DNA of 64,000 nt from Rhabdophis nuchalis (lineage: Eukaryota > Chordata > Lepidosauria > Squamata > Natricidae): NCBI GenBank assembly GCA_039707465.1, contig CM077643.1, positions 319,553,919 to 319,617,918 of the forward strand. Direction: 5' to 3'. Position numbers and translations under genes: made by a program. The notes under the pieces are model-generated. The model searched no databases. It was given only the letters and a program-made list of their open reading frames with translations, and was not told the origin of the DNA. Shown here piece after piece: positions 11,340 to 22,400 of this stretch; the stretch's first letter is position 1, and every line of letters starts with the position of its first letter.

Positions 11340-12829
11340 GGCTAAAATCTTGCCCTCTTTAGATCAGCCTCTGCTCCCTTGAGTATGATAGCAAACAATT
11401 TGTTCTTCCACATAATTGTTTGCTAGTTTTTGATTTAAAGGAACTCTTGGGGAAATTGGCAGATTTCCTCCTACAGTACTTTTAAAATTAATGGTGGCTT
11501 TCTGCATAACAAAGAAGATTAATAACTATTTCTCCTTTTAAATGTGAACACAAATTCCAGCTTTTGATTACTGCTTTTGAGCTATTCTTGAAAAGATTTC
11601 TTTCATGTTTGAAAACATGAATCAGATGATGAAGCTGAGGTGATGGAAAGGGGACACACAGCATCAGAACTAAAGGCTTCATTTAGTGAATGTTAGATTC
11701 TTGGAACCAATACATTTGTAGCAAATATGAAAAATGACCCACGCAGTATGATTTTGGCACAATGTTTCTGAAAGTAATTTATTAAAATAAACACTTTTAA
11801 TTATAAAAGCAAGAGTAGCTTATTCTTTTCCTATCCATTAATTGCTAAGAGGGAATCTCATTTAGGATATTTCAATTAGCTTTTTTCTTTGAGTCATACA
11901 CAAAATCTGAACAGTAAAAATGACTATAGAAACTGACTTTTAAAATATAGAAACTGCAGCTCTCACATGCACAATGACCAAGAGCGTTAGACTTATTTGC
12001 CAGGCATGTCATTTTTTTTTTAATGGCAGAAAAGCCAAAGTTTTCACATAAACCTTTGACTTATGTAAAATCATCTTGTAGCCTTAATAGGCCTCATGTT
12101 TTGCACAGCAATTAGCACTGAACATTTTATTCCCATAGTTTGGAGGAGGGGCTCTATTGGCAAAGGGTTATGCACCACCCTGAAATCCACATCCAGGCAA
12201 ACGTTACTGTAGACCAAAAGGTCTTCCTCAAGGACACATTATTATGATCTTCTTCAGTGAATTGATAGAAAAGAAGGCCAAACTAACCTGGGTTTTCTGG
12301 ATGAACAAACCCAATTCTCCCTCAGTAACATGGATAGTAAGTGGTGCTGTCTTTATGGTTTGAACCCTGGCCAAGTTAAGGAAAGCAATTGATTTTCCCT
12401 CCCAGCCATTACAGCACCTCCAGCATCAGGAAAAAGACCTCCCCAGTTATAGTTCTTAAAATGATAGTCTGCTTTAGCTGCAATCTGGAAGAAACTGATA
12501 TTGATATACTAATGATAAACTCAATTTTAGAAGTACTAATTCAAACATACCGAAAATAGCATCATTCTAGCTGAGGGGGACATAAAGTACATTTAGGTTT
12601 TGTTTTAAGACAAAGATTACACAAATGACCCAGTGAAGGCATGCTTGGTAATTACAAAAACCTCATTAATTATTGGAGGAGAAATTAGAAGACAGAATGG
12701 ATGAATTATCCCACAAGATACTGTTAGAACTCTGAACCAGAACACTGGATGTAAGTAGGTTTCATTTGATGTAATTTAGGATTGCATAGTACATAGTTAT
12801 AGAATTATAAAATATTGCAAAGTATACAC
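11338..12829. other. AT-rich stretch, no gene recognised
   Basis: Nothing was identified beyond homopolymer runs, such as the T-run at 12011-12021. Confidence 0.4.
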
Positions 12830-13138
12830 CAGGGGTCGGCAACCTTAAACACTCAAAGAGCCACAAAGATTCTAAATGGAAGCCCCCCATTCAATTTTGG
12901 AGCCAACTGGAAGTCTGGTTCCCCTACCACAGTGTCTCCTAGTGCAGCATCCTTTTTCCTTTGCCAACCGGAGGTCCGGTTCCCCACTATAGAGTCTCCT
13001 CCTAGCATGGCATCCTTTTTCCTCTTCCTGTCCTAACCAAAAGCTCTATCAATTGTGAAACTGACCAGTGACAGAGAGCTGCAGCAGAGGGATGAAAGAG
13101 CCACAGGCAGCTCCAGAGCTGGAGGTTGCTGACCCTTG
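12830..13138. mobile_element. hAT-like MITE (CAGGGGTCGGCAACC type)
   Basis: Terminal inverted repeats are CAGGGGTCGGCAACCTT on the left and GAGGTTGCTGACCCTTG on the right. The flanks 12822-12829 and 13139-13146 both read GTATACAC, a perfect 8-bp duplication. The 309-bp body is non-coding and includes near-duplicated internal segments around CATCCTTTTTCC. A related, damaged copy is at 60240-60490. Confidence 0.9.
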
Positions 13139-13146
13139 GTATACAC

Positions 13147-14404
13147 AATATACATCATATGGTAGATCTCTCGTATATGGCCAGGATCAGGATCCTAACT
13201 CTACCAGCCTACTACACGTTCCTTCTATAAATGCAAGAAATGATTTTTTTTTTTTTTAAAGTAGCTTCACAGTCAGCTGTGGAGAATCTTTTTCAAATTG
13301 TTTTCCTTCTGCAGAAAAGAGGGTAGAATTCTGATATCAGGTTGTGTGGATACTTAAAATGTTTAACTGTTGTTTGGTTACAAAATAAACATTGAGCTAC
13401 AACAATAGCCATCTTGCTGAATTGTGATGTTTAGTTTTGAATACTTTTAAAGATCTGGAGTCCTGTTTCATGCAGGCCAGTTCAGTGGAGAAATTGTGGG
13501 AGTTTATAAAATTTGAGTCTGGATCAGGGAGAGAGTTCTCTTAGTTTAACATAACTTGGTGAAAAACAGAATAGAAGCGATGGAATCAGCATAAATTCAG
13601 GGAGAAACAAAAACAACAGTTAAACAAATAAAAATAGCTTTAAATTTGAGGAAGGTCTGAAGCAGACATGTTTCAGTCATTTTAAATAGGTTTGTTGTCA
13701 AGGCATTATCTATGTGAAGATGGAAATAGTTGCTTTCATAAGTAATGTCCAAGACATAGATGGTCCAATTTTCTATCATCTTTTCATGTCTGCCTTAATC
13801 AAGGAATAGTTCCTTTTATTAACCTTCACTGCAGAAAAATATGTTCCTTTTTTCTTTCTTTTAGAGACATCTGTGGGTGGCTGTCATTATAACTAGAAGC
13901 AGTGAATTGTTTCAGATGTGATCGAAAGTATAACTTCCCAGATTTACTGCTTTAGAGTCAAAGTTGTAGTGGAAAGAATCTGGTACTTTTGCAATAAAAA
14001 AAACATATACTGCACAATTGTGCTTTTGCCTTAGGATGGGAAATCTATAATCAGATGCCATTTCCCATCAATTGTCAACATGGTCAATGACTTGGGAAGA
14101 TGGGATTTGTAGCCTATTAACCTCTGGAAGGCCAATGCCTCTCGTTTTGCATTATTCCATCCTTCTATCACAGAGCACCTACATGATACCAATTCACTTC
14201 TTTCGAATTCCATATCAAAACAGTAGCAACTACAATAAGCCACAATGATGCACAAATGATATGCAGATGATGATGTAATCATGCAAATGCAACAGTTATG
14301 TATTTGGGTTGTTATGTAACTTAAGGCATTATTTTGTGATGATGTCAACACAAGTGTGTCATTGTTCGTCCCCCTTTTGGAAATCCATGAATCAAACTTG
14401 TCAT
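13147..14404. other. No gene recognised
   Basis: This AT-rich DNA holds an A/T homopolymer at about 13243-13259. The minus-strand frame at 14031-14351 has no recognisable domain. Confidence 0.4.
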
Positions 14405-14700
14405 GAGCTTGTCAGCTGGAAAGCTGACAGTTAGGTCTGTGGCCCAAACACTATGCAATGGACTGAGCTCCCCTTACTTACACCAGCTCCTGCAAACCTA
14501 GCAGTTCAAAAGCATGCAAACGTGAGTAGATAAATAGGTGCCATATTGGCGGGAAGATTACAGTGTTCTATGCACCTTGGCATATAGTCACATGATCCCA
14601 GATTCGGACAACAATGGTTCCTCAGTAAAGAAACAGTAATGAGCACCGCTCCCTAGAGGCAGACATCACTGGACAGGAGAAACCTGTATCTTTAACTTTA
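14405..14700 (+). mobile_element. Sauria SINE, near full length but decayed
   Basis: A tRNA-like head containing GAGCTTGTCAGCTGGAAAG is followed by CCTGCAAACCTAGCAGTTC, then GTGAGTAGATAAATAGGTGCC, and a tail CTGTATCTTTAACTTTA. The tail resembles the Bov-B-like TTTACCTTTA end used by Sauria SINEs. Order and length fit the reverse-strand copy at 57062-57420. It has no protein; transcription by Pol III is family knowledge, and its promoter boxes here are decayed. Confidence 0.65.
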
Positions 14701-14811
14701 GCATGCCAATTTCAGGTTGGAACCTCTGTCTGAATTGAGGCATCTTCTGAGAGATTTACCTTGTTATTTCATGCATGTTTCCATCTTCTACATTTGTGAG
14801 AAAGAGAAATA

Positions 14812-14872
14812 GGGAGGGAAGGAGGGAGGGAGGGAGAGAAGGAAGGAAGGAAGGAAGGAAGGAAGGAAGGAA
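14812..14872. repeat. (GGAA)n microsatellite
   Basis: GGGA units grade into about ten GGAA units, immediately followed by the TTTA run of an L2 tail fragment. Confidence 0.9.
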
Positions 14873-14878
14873 GATAAA

Positions 14879-14940
14879 ATTTTATTTATTTATTTATTTT
14901 ATTAAATTTATATCCCGCCCTTCTCCTTGTTAGGACCCAG
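14879..14940 (-). mobile_element. L2-like LINE 3' end, minus strand
   Basis: A TTTATTTATTTA run is followed by ATATCCCGCCCTTCTCC and TTAGGACCCAG. This is the reverse complement of the GGGTCC...AAGGGTGGGGTATAAAT-type tail seen at 36985-37062. Confidence 0.6.
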
Positions 14941-15154
14941 TGACTAGATCTCAGTATCTGAATAGGCATTGATTTAAGAACTGTTTCTTAATGTAGACAT
15001 ATTACAGTGTCACATTATTGGTCTGATACTTGGTTATATTTACAATTTAAAGTTCATACTTTTCCATGGATATATTCAATCATTGAAAGATATTTGTCAG
15101 ACATCTAGAGCAGAAATCAAAGACAATGATCTCAAACTCTTTCATAGATTATAC

Positions 15155-15289
15155 CAGGGGTCTCCAACCTTTGAAACTTTAAGTCTGAAGAACTTCAGCT
15201 CCCAGACTTCTCCAGCCAGCTTTGCTGGCTGGAGAAGTCTGGGAGCTGAAGTCCTTCAGACTTAAAGTTGCAACGGTTGGAGACCCCTG
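15155..15289. mobile_element. Foldback hAT-like MITE with perfect 8-bp target duplication
   Basis: The 135-bp near-perfect palindrome starts CAGGGGTCTCCAACC, ends with its complement and is centred on CCAGCTTTGCTGG. The flanks 15147-15154 and 15290-15297 both read GATTATAC. It has the same family architecture as the copy at 4416 and is the parent form of the internally deleted copy at 34354. Confidence 0.92.
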
Positions 15290-15814
15290 GATTATACAAT
15301 TATTCAAGTATTTACAGGGTAAATATGTCCAATATCTAGTAGGCCAGCTTTGTCAGTGTTTGATGGTTTCTTACGCTCAAAGAAATTCCTCTCTGAAATG
15401 TATTTTCCATGATTTTGCTTAAAAATTAAGAATGCTTGAAACACTGATAGATATTGGCACTAAATTATTCCTTTGGTTATAATGAATCAGTCACAGTATC
15501 AAACAAATTGTGCACCAAAGCCTTAAGTTATCTGTGGGGTAGCATAAAATGTTTTATAACAGGAATCTGAAATCCCATCTATGAGATTTTAATTCACAAC
15601 ATTCCATCAAAATACTCCCCGGGATTCTTACTTTTTTCTCAGAATAGTTTCAATTGTTTAAGAAAGGGATTCCTAAATTCCTTTTGACATTTTCCTTTAG
15701 GCAGATCTCCTGCTATCCTTGCATGGTATTACTCTCCTATATCCTGTAGTGTCATAAGGTTCTCACTGAAATTCTTTCACACACTTTCACACACACAGGG
15801 CAGCCCTGGAAAGA

Positions 15815-16783
15815 GTGAAGGACTGGCCCATGGGGTCTCTGCAGGGGTCGGTCCTCTCGCCACTCCTGTTTAACACCTATATGAAGCCGCTGGGTGAGAT
15901 CAGCCATGTTTTTGGGGTAGAGTACCATCAGTACGCTGATGACATGCAGCTGTACATATCTACCCCAAACCACCCCAACGATGCCGTTGAAGTGATGTCC
16001 CAGTGCCTGGGGGCCGTACAGGTCTGGATGGGGAGTAACAAACTTCAACTCAACCCATCCAAGACCGAGTGGCTGTGGTTTCCGACGTCCCAGTACAGCC
16101 AGTTGACTCCATCAGTGGCCATCGGGGGCGAGTTATTAGCCCCCGTGGAAAGGGCCTGCAACCTAGGCATCCTCCTGGACTCCCGGCTGTCCATGGAGGA
16201 CCATGTGACGGCTGTGGCCAGGGGGGCTTTTTACCAGGTTCGCCTGGTACGCCAGTTGCGCCCCTTTCTTGACTGGGACACCCTCCACACAGTCACTCAA
16301 GCACTCGTTACGTCCCGCCTAGACTACTGTAATGCTCTCTACATGGGGCTTCCCTTCAGGTGCACCCAGAGACTGCAGCTGGTGCAGAATGTAGCTGCGC
16401 GGGGGATCTTGGGAGCCTCATGGCACTCCCATGTAACACCGCTCCTGCGCTAGCTGCACTGGATACCTGTAACTTTCCGGGTGCACTTCAAGGTGTTGAT
16501 AACCATCTTTAAAACGCTCCCTGGCACGGGGCCTAGTTATTTGCGGGACCGCCTCCTACCACATACATCCCTTCGGCCGATTCGCTCCCACAGAGAGGGC
16601 CTTCTCTGGGTGCCGTCTGCCAGGCAGTGCCGGTTGGCGACCCCCAGGGGAAGGGCCTTCTCTGTGGCGGGTCCAGCCCTCTGGAACAACCTACCCCCCG
16701 AACTCCAGACCACCACAGACCTCTGCCTCTTTCGCCAATGTCTTAAGACTCATTTCTTTCACCTAACCGGCCTAGCTTAGACC
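15815..16783 (+). pseudogene. L2 reverse-transcriptase C-terminal half, one in-frame stop
   Basis: The frame contains QGSVLSPLLFNTYMKPLG, YADDMQLYIS (motif C intact), NPSKTEWLWF and LDYCNALYMGLP. A single TAG at 16451-16453 replaces the codon before LHWIPV, and the same frame resumes to a natural stop near 16780. The finger domain and endonuclease are absent because of 5' truncation. It cannot be functional. Confidence 0.85.
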
Positions 16784-17003
16784 CCGAGACCATTCTCGTA
16801 GACTGAGTTTTAATTGACTTTAATTTTTGGGAATTTTTAGTTGTATTTTTAGCACAGAGTATCTCAAATGTAATTAGATTTTAATAGTTGTAATTGCACT
16901 TATCTATATGTTTGTATATCTATATTTTAACTTCCTGTGCACTGCCCTGAGTCTCTTCTGGGAGATAGGTGCGGTATAAAAATCAAATAGAATCAAATCA
17001 AAA
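15833..17003 (+). mobile_element. L2 LINE, 5'-truncated within reverse transcriptase
   Basis: It begins at motif B, runs through the C-terminal block and a 3' UTR with TGCACTGCCCTGAGTCTC, and ends in ATC/AAATC-rich tail units near 16977-17010. Its sequence is clearly more divergent from the copies at 8503 and 17838 than they are from each other, so it is an older or different subfamily. Confidence 0.85.
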
Positions 17004-17009
17004 ATCAAA

Positions 17010-17183
17010 TCAGAGGGTTGCAGGAGAAAATGGAGCTTGCGAGGGCCACAGGAAGCCTCCTGAGTTCCGTTTTCACTGGCAGAGGGTTGCAGGAGGCCAT
17101 CACAGCTGAAAACGAAGCCCTAAAGCCCATTTTCTGCCTTGAACATTTATTTAAATGTGTGCTTTTTATATATAAAGTTTTTC
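17010..17183. repeat. Unclassified repeat-like segment with a duplicated motif
   Basis: AGAGGGTTGCAGGAG occurs twice (about 17011 and 17082), with GTTTTCACTGGCAG between. Similar wording (CATTTTCACTGGTAGAAG) occurs in the hAT-like end at 31314. It may be an internal fragment of a hAT-related element. Confidence 0.35.
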
Positions 17184-17199
17184 TTATTTTTTCATTTTC

Positions 17200-17816
17200 T
17201 TTTTTTTTATATTGAAAAAGTTTTATTGGTTTTTACAAATTTTTTAAGGTAGGGTAGGGATAAGGTGCAATACAAAAATATTTTGAGAACTTTCACGTCG
17301 AGGTCGTTGGTCCCTCCGGGGCTTCTTAATAAGACATTGGTAATACATTTTTCAATAATATTACAAGGTGAAAACAAATGCATACATCATAAATTCTAAA
17401 TTCTATGCTGGCAGTCGTGTACAAACATCCAGATAAAAGTTATACTGTATTAATAAAAAGCAAAGTCATTTTTTAGATCTAAGTCTCTTGGCAATTGTGT
17501 CATCTTGTTCTCCTTCCTGGCCCCCAGCGGGCGGGGCTGTGGCCCCCTCCGTCCCCCCTGGATCTTCCCCCAGGATAGAGGAATGTTTTTTAAGAAAGGC
17601 TTCCGCCTCAGCAACTGTTTTAATCCTTACTCTTCCTCCTTCCCAGAACACCAACATCCCTTCTGACATCGCCCACTTAAACCAAATCCCGTGATTAAAC
17701 AATTTTTTAGATAAGAAGGAGTACTTCCTCCTCACCTCCCTAATCTTTTTTGGGATCTGCTTCAAGATAGCGACTTCCTTTTGTTGATAAATTAACGGAC
17801 CCACTCTCTGAGCCTT
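17200..17816 (-). mobile_element. L1-type ORF1-only (HAL1-like) retrotransposon insertion
   Basis: On the minus strand the order is ORF1 C-terminal part, stop, about 265 bp of 3' UTR with AACGACCTCGA and an AATAAAA signal, then poly(A) (the T-run at 17200-17208 on plus). The flanks 17184-17199 and 17817-17832 are an identical 16-bp sequence, TTATTTTTTCATTTTC, a classic L1-style target duplication. There is no ORF2 between ORF1 and the 3' UTR, and the same junction occurs in the copy at 47456-48376. The 5' end is truncated. Confidence 0.85.
17466..17804 (-). pseudogene. L1-type ORF1 protein, C-terminal fragment
   Basis: The 112 codons resemble the end of the RRM and the C-terminal domain of L1 ORF1p (Transposase_22 type): YQQKEVAILKQIPKKIRE, then KYSFLSKKLF and GIWFKWAMSEGMLVFWEGG, a pattern like the family's basic linker and W-rich strand. 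A Gly/Ala/Pro-rich acidic tail precedes the stop. In L1 biology this protein coats the element RNA as a trimeric chaperone; the coiled-coil half needed for trimers is missing here. The closest relative in the window is 47489-48115. Confidence 0.7.
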
Positions 17817-17837
17817 TTATTTTTTCATTTTCATTTC

Positions 17838-18549
17838 GGGACTGCCGAGTGCGGAGGGCCATGGGGGGCCAGGACGCGGAAGGCCGGGATGCCAGCCTGG
17901 GAGGGACAACTGGCGAGGACGATCTAGGCCCGATAACAGCAGGGCCGTAGCCGAGATGACCCAATCTGGACTCCTTTATTTGGCCGACTCCATTAGTGTA
18001 CCGGTGAGTGGGAAAATCGGAGGTCTAGCAACCAGGAGCCGGGAGGCCGCATAACAGCTGGGCCGAGGCCTAAGAAGATCCAGGCTGAGGCCCTGTTCCC
18101 TACTGACTCTGCCCTGTTTAAACCAACTTAAACCAGGACCCACAAGGGGGGCCGGGAGATCCTGCAAGGGGCCCAACCATGTACCATCTTTGGCTGAGGC
18201 CTGAGGCTCTGGAAGAGTGGGACTGGACTGGACTTGCTAAGGCCACGCCTGTGATAGTGCACTTATGTGATCATGTGCACTTTATGCGATTATTTATTGA
18301 CCATCATACCCAGGATTTTAACTTCTCTATACCGTATTATTGACTTACTGGAATTAATTAATTTTAACACCTATTTAATATTTATTGAATATATATTTTA
18401 ACATCTGTAATATTTATTTAATATTTATTCTGACCATCCAAGCATCTCTGTACCCAATTGATTCCCTGCTGTTGATGTGACCCGTAATATATTCAAGGGC
18501 AGACCTAATTCTACTGCGGGAGTCCCCCCTCTCGCAGGTATGGCCCGCT
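17838..18549 (+). promoter_or_regulatory. Putative 5' UTR/internal promoter region of the L2 LINE
   Basis: About 340 bp of GC- and CpG-rich DNA shows two loosely repeated blocks (around GATAACAGCAGGGCCG at 17933 and CATAACAGCTGGGCCG at 18050). An AT-rich stretch and CCCCCTCTCGCAGG near 18524 follow. Repeated CpG-rich units at a LINE 5' end commonly act as an internal Pol II promoter; that role here is inference from position only. No ORF1 was recognised. Confidence 0.4.
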
Positions 18550-21500
18550 GTGTTATCAAGGGCACACTTTGATGAGGGACTAATAAGTCAGGAGAAGTGG
18601 CGAAAGCGCAGGTGTAGGGGTTTTTTAGTTAAAAAATTGTTGTCTATTTTAGGGGGTACCAGGGAGGGGGGAGGGTATAGACAGGTTGAGACTAGCCAGA
18701 AGGGAACGGGCCGAGCCAGCAGACGACGGAGGGAGGCGGATGGTCCCGCCAAGAGGGGGGATACAGGGGTCGTTTCCATGGAGGGCCTACCCATTGAGAG
18801 GGTGGCAGGGAGAGGCAGATCCGATGGGAGACAAGTACTATCCTCCCGGTTGGGGGCACGAGGCCGATGGTTACAAACGGTCAAGTGCCACAACCCCCGC
18901 AGGCTAGGTGGTCAGGGAGTACAGAGCCAGGGTCTACGGCTGATGTTCTGCAATGCCAGGTCCGTGGTCAACAAAACCCCCCTCATCCATGACCTTGTGT
19001 CAGAGGGGGAGCCGGACCTGGTAGGAATTGCGGAGACCTGGTTGGGCCACTAGGGAGGACTCCCCCTCGTTGAAATGTGCCCACCAGGTTACCGCGCTTT
19101 TCATCAGCCTCGGGCCCTAGGCAGGGGTGGTGGGGTAGCGGTTATCATTAGGGAAGGTCTGGAGCCGAGAGAGACCATTGTGCCACAGACCACCGGTTGT
19201 GAGTCCCTCTGTGTGAAGTGGGGCCTAGGGAGGCAGTTGGGCTTGCTAGTTGTATACCTGGCTCCCCGCTATGTAACAGCAGCCCTGCCCGAGCTCCTCG
19301 AGGTGATCGCTACGATGGCAGTTGAGACCCCCAGACTTTTAGTCATGGGGGACTTTAATCTGCCATCGGTGGGCGAATCATCCGGGGTAGCTCGGGAGTT
19401 CATGGCTTCCATGACGGCCATGGACCTGACCCAAGTAATTCAAGGCCCCACTCACGAGGGTGGACATACACCGGATCTCATCTTTGTCTCAGGCCAATGG
19501 AAGAGTGATCTGGGTATAGGGGATATAGTCATCATGCCCTTGTCATGGACAGACCACTCACTTCTCTGGCTCGACTTTCCAACCGCTGCCCCTCACCGCG
19601 GGGAGGCGGAACCTGAGTCACCAATTTGGTTCCGCCCCAGGCGCCTGATGGACCCTGATGGGTTCCAGACGGCGCTTGGGCCACTTCCTGTACCCCTGAC
19701 CCCCGCCCCGATGGAGGACCTCGTGGCCGCATGGAATACTGCGACCACGGGAGCCTTGGATCGGGTCGCGCCCTTGCGGCCTCTCTTGTGGCGGCGAGCC
19801 ACCCTGGCTCCTTGGTTCACCGAGGAGCTAAGGGTGATGAAACGCCACAAGAGATGCCTAGAGAGAAGATGGAGGTCTTCCCATTCTGAATCCGACCGGA
19901 CACAGGTAAGAGCCCATTTACGGACTTACATTGTGGCGCTGAGAGTGGCCAAACGCCATCATTGTGCCACCCTCATAGCATCCGCAGAAAACCGCCCTGC
20001 CGCCCTGTTTAGGGTGACCCGCTCCCTCCTCCAACAGAGGGTGCGGGAAGCCCCGCTACAGGGTAGAGCAGAGGAATTTGTGACTTTTCTGCAGGAGAAA
20101 ATCGCTCAGATACAGAACGAGTTAGCCCCCATTGATGGCCCAGTGGGATGCCACAAGACAGATCTTGTTTGGGAGGAGTTTGACTCCGTTACTTCCGAGG
20201 ATATGGACAGGTTACGTGGGCGACTGCGAGCCACCACATGTTTATTGGACCCGTGTCCCTCCTGGCTTGTACTGGCATCCTGGGAGGTGACACGAGGCTG
20301 GCTCCAAGAGGTTGTCAACGCATCCTTAAGTGAGGGTTCCTTGCCTGTTTCCCTAAAAGAGGCTATGGTGAGGCCCCTCCTTAAGAAGCCCTCTTTGGAT
20401 CCAGCTCTTTTAACCAACTATTGTCCAGTCTCCAACCTTCCCTTCTTGGCGAAGGTTGTTGAGAGTGTGGTGGCACAACAGTTTCCCCGTCACCTGGAGG
20501 AAGTTGATTATCTAGACCCGCGCCAGTCCGGCTTTCGGCCCGGGCATAGCACCGAGACGGCATTGGTCGCGTTGGTCGATGATCTCTGGAGGGCCAGAGA
20601 TGGGGGTTGTTCCTCCATCCTGGTCCTATTAGACCTCTCGGCGGCTTTCGATACCATCGACCATGGTATCCTATTGCATCGCCTGGGGTTGTTGGGGGTG
20701 GGAGGCACCGTTTTACGGTGGTTCTTCTCCTACCTCTCTGGCCGATCGCAATTTGCGTTGACAGGAGAGCAGAGGTCGACCCCGAGACCCCTCACATGTG
20801 GGGTGCCTCAGGGGTCGGTCCTCTCACCTCTCCTGTTTAACACATATATGAAGCCGCTGGGTGAGATCATCCGTGGTTTTGGGGTAGAGTACCATCTCTA
20901 CGCTGATGATACTCAGCTGTATATATCTACCCCAAACCACCCCAACGATGCCGTAGCGGTGATGTGCCAGTGCCTGGAAGCCGTACGGATCTGGATGGGA
21001 AGAAACGGACTCAAGCTCAACCCGACCAAGACCGAGTGGCTGTGGTTTCCGGCTGCCCGATTCAACCAGTTGACTCCATCGCTGGCCATTGGGGGCGAAC
21101 ATCTTGCCCCAGTGGATGGGTCGCGCAACTTGGGTGTCCTCCTGGATGCCCGGCTGTCCATGGAAGATCAAGTGACAGCCGTGGCCAGGAGGGCGTTTTA
21201 CCAGGTTCGCCTGGTTCGCCAGTTGCGCCCCCTATTGGATCGGGACGCCCTTCGCACAGTCACCCATGCTCTCGTGACATCCCGACTGGACTATTGTAAC
21301 TCTCTCTACATGGGGCTCCCCTTGAGGTGCACCCGAAGACTTCAGCTGGTCCAGAATGCAGCCGCGCGAGCAATAATGGGTACCGCAAGGTATACCCATG
21401 TAACACCGCTCTTGCGCGAGCTGCACTGGCTACCTGTCGTCTTTCGGGTGCGCTTCAAGGTGTTAGTTCTCATCTTTAAAGCGCTCCATGGCTCGGGACC

Positions 21501-21747
21501 TAGCTATCTGCGGGATCGGATTCTGCCCCATACATCCTCCCGGCCGATTCGCTCCCACAGAGAGGGACTGCTCCAGGTGCCGTCCACTAGACTTTGTCAG
21601 CGGGCGACGCCCAGGGGAAGGGCCTTCTCTGTGGCGGGCCCAGCCCTCTGGAACGACCTTCCCCCCGACATTAGAACAACTATGGACCTCCGCTCCTTCC
21701 GTCAGAAATTAAAAACTCACTTTTTCTGCTTGGCCGGCCTAGGTTAG
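18550..21747 (+). pseudogene. L2 LINE endonuclease/reverse-transcriptase ORF with one TAG
   Basis: One reading frame spans the region except for a TAG at 19051-19053. Before it are about 127 residues of basic, low-complexity sequence and the endonuclease start (MFCNARSVVNK, then AETWL with the catalytic Glu). After it an 890-codon open frame from 19075 has GDFNLPSV, SDHSLL, LSAAFDTIDH, GVPQGSVLSP, YADDTQLYIS and the C-terminal LHWLPV block. Compared with the copy at 8511, motif B is canonical, but a conserved NYRP-type Arg is Cys (NYCPVSNLPF). The stop lies in the endonuclease, so only a truncated or read-through product could be made. The real start codon is unclear, because the 18550 codon is GTG. 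Confidence 0.85.
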
Positions 21748-21935
21748 TCTCTGCCCAGGGATTAGGGATTGTAAATTTTAAATGGGAATTTTAGTGCAGG
21801 GATAGTCAAATTTAATTTGTTTTTATTGTATTTATTGTATTCATGTATATATTTTATGCTGTTTTATTCCTCCCTGTACACCGCTCCGAGTCCCCTAGGG
21901 GAGAGGACGCGGTTATACAAATAAATATTCGATAT

Positions 21936-22400
21936 AATCGATATAATCACATGTATACTATTACATAGCCAACATCGTATTGTATTATTACATGTTTACA
22001 TCAACTCATTTTACCATCAACTCCCAAAACACAATTATTGGCTCTTCTGCTCTCCATACACCATATTTGTACCTTATCCATCACTTTCTTCTCCCTCTCT
22101 CCTCCTCCTCCCTCCCGCCTTTTTCCCACCTGTCATCCTTCTCTTCTCTACTTCCCTTCCTCTCTCGCCTTTCCAATCCTCCTTTCTCTCCTCCTCTTCC
22201 CTCCCAACCCTCTCTTCTATCCCTCTCTTCTTCCCTTACCTCTCTCCTCTACTTCACACTCTTCATCTCATTTACTTGTTGTATTTCAGCCTCTGAGTGA
22301 GCCCCATTTTATGTTGATGGTATTTATAATTCCTTTTCAATATACATATTTAATGTTAACATATAACTTCCTCCTTTTTTAAAAAAAATAGAACAAATTT
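21936..22400. other. Polypyrimidine-rich stretch, no gene
   Basis: From about 22078 to 22265 the plus strand is almost purely C/T with few A and very few G; it then grades into A/T runs. The overlapping open frames (21980-22300, 22038-22382) are rich in Ser, Leu and Pro only because of this composition. Confidence 0.6.

Larger units (their letters stand above)
17838..21935 (+). mobile_element. L2-clade LINE, near full length (~4.1 kb)
   Basis: It begins with a GC-rich 5' region (CGGGACTGCCGAGTGCGG) directly after the duplicated target of the neighbouring L1-type insertion. It continues through an AT-rich segment to an ORF carrying endonuclease and reverse transcriptase, then a 3' UTR with CACCGCTCCGAGTCCCC and a short AAATA-rich end. 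The exact 5' boundary is uncertain. It is the only copy in the window that includes the 5' region. Its ORF is very close to that at 8511-11123, implying a young subfamily. Confidence 0.82.
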
